64,000 bases of DNA from Myxococcota bacterium (GTDB lineage: Bacteria; Myxococcota_A; UBA9160; UBA4427). Below the pieces are notes generated by a model. The model had not been told where the DNA came from and ran no database searches. It worked only from the letters and a program-made list of their open reading frames with translations. Positions 62,487 to 64,000 of the stretch are shown piece after piece. The stretch covers positions 62,001-126,000 of the forward strand of contig JAQWRT010000030.1 of NCBI GenBank assembly GCA_029243605.1, in the 5' to 3' direction. The translations under genes and the position numbers were made by a program. The first letter of the stretch is position 1; every line of letters begins with the position of its first letter.

Positions 62487-63392
62487 ATGCCCCGAACCCT
62501 GCTACTCGCCGACGCCAGCGACCTCGCCCACGAACTTGTCGAGGAAGCGCTCGCCGGCAGCGATTTCGACCTGATCTGGTCGAAAACCGGAAATGAGGCG
62601 CTTCAAGTCGCCCGGGGACTCCGGCCCGATATCGTCCTGGCCCAGGCCACCCTGCCCGGCATCGACGGTTACGCGGTCTGTGAAGCGATCAAGCAGGCAC
62701 CCGAACTTCTCGGCGTCCCGGTCCTGATCATGACCGACGCCTTCGAGCGCTACGACGAAGCCCGGGCCCTCATCGCCGGCGCAAATCAGCACATCACAAA
62801 GCCCATCAGAGCCGATATACTGCGCCAGCGCCTGGAGGAACTACTTCCCCAGAACCAGGCCAACCCGTTACTGGCCCCCCTTCCGAGCGACTCTCGTTCG
62901 CTCCGCAGAAAAGCGAATCCCGTCATGGCTCGAACTCCTATGACCGATCTCTCGAACGACTCCCCCGGTGACTTTGGCAATCTCCTTGAGGGCGAAACCC
63001 TTGAGGGCGATGATGATCTTCTCGACGTCCTCCCGCTGCCCAAGGATGAAGTGATTGAGGAGGGGCTTGAGCTCGACCCCCTCAGTTTCGACCCCCTGGA
63101 CGACGATTTCGACTTCGGTACCCCGACTCCGGCCCCCACTCCGCAACCCGAATCCGCCCCGCCCGCCGAACTCCAAGCACCGACCCCATCGCTCCAGGGC
63201 CGGGACGAAATTCGCGATTCCATCGGCACCATGACCGCCGAAATCTTGCCCGAATTGCCCGAGGACCTGAGCCAGGAGCTCATCGAAACCCTCGTCGAGC
63301 GTTTCGAGGCTATCGCTTGGGAAGTCATCCCCAAACTCGCCGAGACGCTCGTCCGGGAGGAAATTCGGCGGATGAAAGAGAGCGACCTCTAG
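62487..63392 (+). CDS. pseudo-receiver protein with conserved C-terminal helix
   Basis: A 301-residue protein. The N-terminal receiver domain (about 1-120) has PDIVLAQATLPGIDGYAVCE, where the phospho-acceptor Asp is replaced by Gln53, though the Lys (HITKPIRAD) remains. A disordered acidic Pro-rich middle (about 135-235) leads to a helical C-terminus containing LSQELIETLVERFEAIAWEV and IPKLAETLVREEIRRM. A WEVxPxLAExLxxEEI helix of this kind is common at the ends of deltaproteobacterial response regulators. It follows the sigma-28 gene by 37 bases and is probably co-transcribed. Confidence 0.75.
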   Translation: MPRTLLLADASDLAHELVEEALAGSDFDLIWSKTGNEALQVARGLRPDIVLAQATLPGIDGYAVCEAIKQAPELLGVPVLIMTDAFERYDEARALIAGANQHITKPIRADILRQRLEELLPQNQANPLLAPLPSDSRSLRRKANPVMARTPMTDLSNDSPGDFGNLLEGETLEGDDDLLDVLPLPKDEVIEEGLELDPLSFDPLDDDFDFGTPTPAPTPQPESAPPAELQAPTPSLQGRDEIRDSIGTMTAEILPELPEDLSQELIETLVERFEAIAWEVIPKLAETLVREEIRRMKESDL

Positions 63393-63440
63393 GCCCGAGG
63401 GTGCCTCTCTAAGTCTCGGCCCGGAAATGATAATTCCCTG

Positions 63441-63482
63441 TCATTCTCCTAGAATGAGTGACGCGCGCCCATGCTGGGCGCG
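63441..63482 (+). promoter_or_regulatory. two hairpins in the nadC leader
   Basis: First hairpin: TCATTCT/AGAATGA around CCT (63441-63457). Second: CGCGCCCA/TGGGCGCG around TGC (63464-63482), directly abutting the ribosome site AGGGGAAG of nadC. Neither is followed by a T tract, so translational control is as plausible as termination. Confidence 0.45.
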
Positions 63483-63494
63483 AGGGGAAGCGTC

Positions 63495-64000
63495 GTGCAA
63501 CCGCACTTGAAACCGCCCGCGCCAGACACGTACCAGGACCTGGTGCGCATGGCGCTCAGCGAAGATATCGGACCGGGAGATCTCACCTCGAATCTGGTGA
63601 TCCCCGAAGCCGCCACCGGCTCGGCTCGAATCGAAGCCAGGACCGATCTCGTGGTCTCGGGGCTCTTCGTCGCCAGAGATGTGAGCCTCCAAGTCGATCC
63701 CGAGATTCGGGTGGAAATCCTGGCCGACGAGGGCGAGCGTGTCGAGGCCGGGCGTGTGCTCATGCGGCTACACGGCTCCCTGCGCAGCATTCTCGCCGCC
63801 GAACGAACAGCACTCAACTTCCTCGGCCGACTCTGCGGAATCTCGACTCTGACCGAACGCTACGTCTCGGAAGTCTCCCATACTCAATGCAAGATCGTCG
63901 ACACCCGGAAGACCATGCCGGGGTGGAGAGCCCTGGATAAATTCGCCGTAGCGTGCGGAGGGGGAACCAATCACCGGTTCGCCCTCTACGATGGCATCCT
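63495..64000 (+). CDS. nadC: nicotinate-nucleotide pyrophosphorylase (partial, 5-prime end)
   Basis: Quinolinate phosphoribosyltransferase of de novo NAD synthesis. The GTG at 63495 follows AGGGGAAG. The 168 codons visible carry ALSEDIGPGDLTSNLVIPEA, GLFVARDV, AAERTALNFLGRLCGISTLT and IVDTRKTMPGWRALDKFAVA (phosphoribosyl-substrate site), then CGGGTNHRFALYDGI. The gene continues past the window edge, so the last third is missing. Confidence 0.94.
   Translation, partial: MQPHLKPPAPDTYQDLVRMALSEDIGPGDLTSNLVIPEAATGSARIEARTDLVVSGLFVARDVSLQVDPEIRVEILADEGERVEAGRVLMRLHGSLRSILAAERTALNFLGRLCGISTLTERYVSEVSHTQCKIVDTRKTMPGWRALDKFAVACGGGTNHRFALYDGI

Overview
This is a GC-rich Gram-negative chromosomal window. 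Clues to the lineage are a complete type IV pilus (T4P) motor and secretin set split into two blocks (pilB-pilT-pilC-pilS-pilR and pilM-pilN-pilO-pilP-pilQ), several NtrC-type activators, a roadblock/LC7 protein, long TPR proteins with Asp-Leu tracts, and frequent TTG and GTG starts. Together these point to a deltaproteobacterial-type lineage (Myxococcota, Desulfobacterota, Binatota or similar). The exact lineage is inference. There is no rRNA, CRISPR, phage or intact insertion sequence. One tRNA gene (Gly-CCC) is present.

Region 1 (1-14 kb) looks accessory: loosely packed genes on both strands with long gaps. It holds a small c-type cytochrome, two serine-beta-lactamase-fold hydrolases, a SnoaL-like protein, an OsmC-YcaO fusion, a lipoprotein of the sulfatase superfamily with Thr at the nucleophile position, a large secreted alpha/beta hydrolase, a cupin, a PPOX-type flavoprotein, and at least two decayed genes (an AraC regulator tail and a secreted metallo-beta-lactamase-fold protein). 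A roughly 50-bp sequence recurs in three gene gaps here.

Region 2 (14-34 kb) is the T4P block, nearly all on the minus strand. In transcription order it runs pilB, pilT, pilC, pilS, pilR, then (after a convergent regulator gene) pilM, pilN, pilO, pilP, pilQ, a TPR protein, a roadblock protein, aroQ, a large TPR protein and tRNA-Gly. The pilMNOPQ genes overlap or nearly touch. The plus-strand gene between pilR and pilM encodes an NtrC-like protein that has lost its ATPase and sigma-54-contact motifs but keeps its Fis DNA-binding end. No prepilin gene is in the window.

Region 3 (34-43 kb) is housekeeping, on the minus strand: rsmD, coaD, coaBC, nfeD, a slipin, hflK, hflC, ribF and a YbhN-type membrane protein.

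Region 4 (43-51 kb) concerns peptidoglycan: a membrane-anchored lytic transglycosylase, a PBP4-type carboxypeptidase, an SpmA-SpmB-like fusion, an AmgK-like sugar kinase, a MurU-like nucleotidyltransferase, a coupled metallo-beta-lactamase-fold hydrolase and AnmK. This reads as a UDP-MurNAc salvage route in which the usual MurNAc-6-phosphate phosphatase (MupP) is missing and a metallo-hydrolase occupies the position.

Region 5 (51-57 kb) has a small membrane protein, two paralogous GT4 glycosyltransferases flanking a methyltransferase, a convergent second methyltransferase, and a membrane coiled-coil protein ending in a RelE-like domain.

Region 6 (57-64 kb) is signalling: a receiver-only protein, a histidine kinase, an intact sigma-54 response regulator, a sigma-28 (FliA/WhiG) gene with a good sigma-54 promoter match in front of it, a pseudo-receiver protein, and the start of nadC running off the window.
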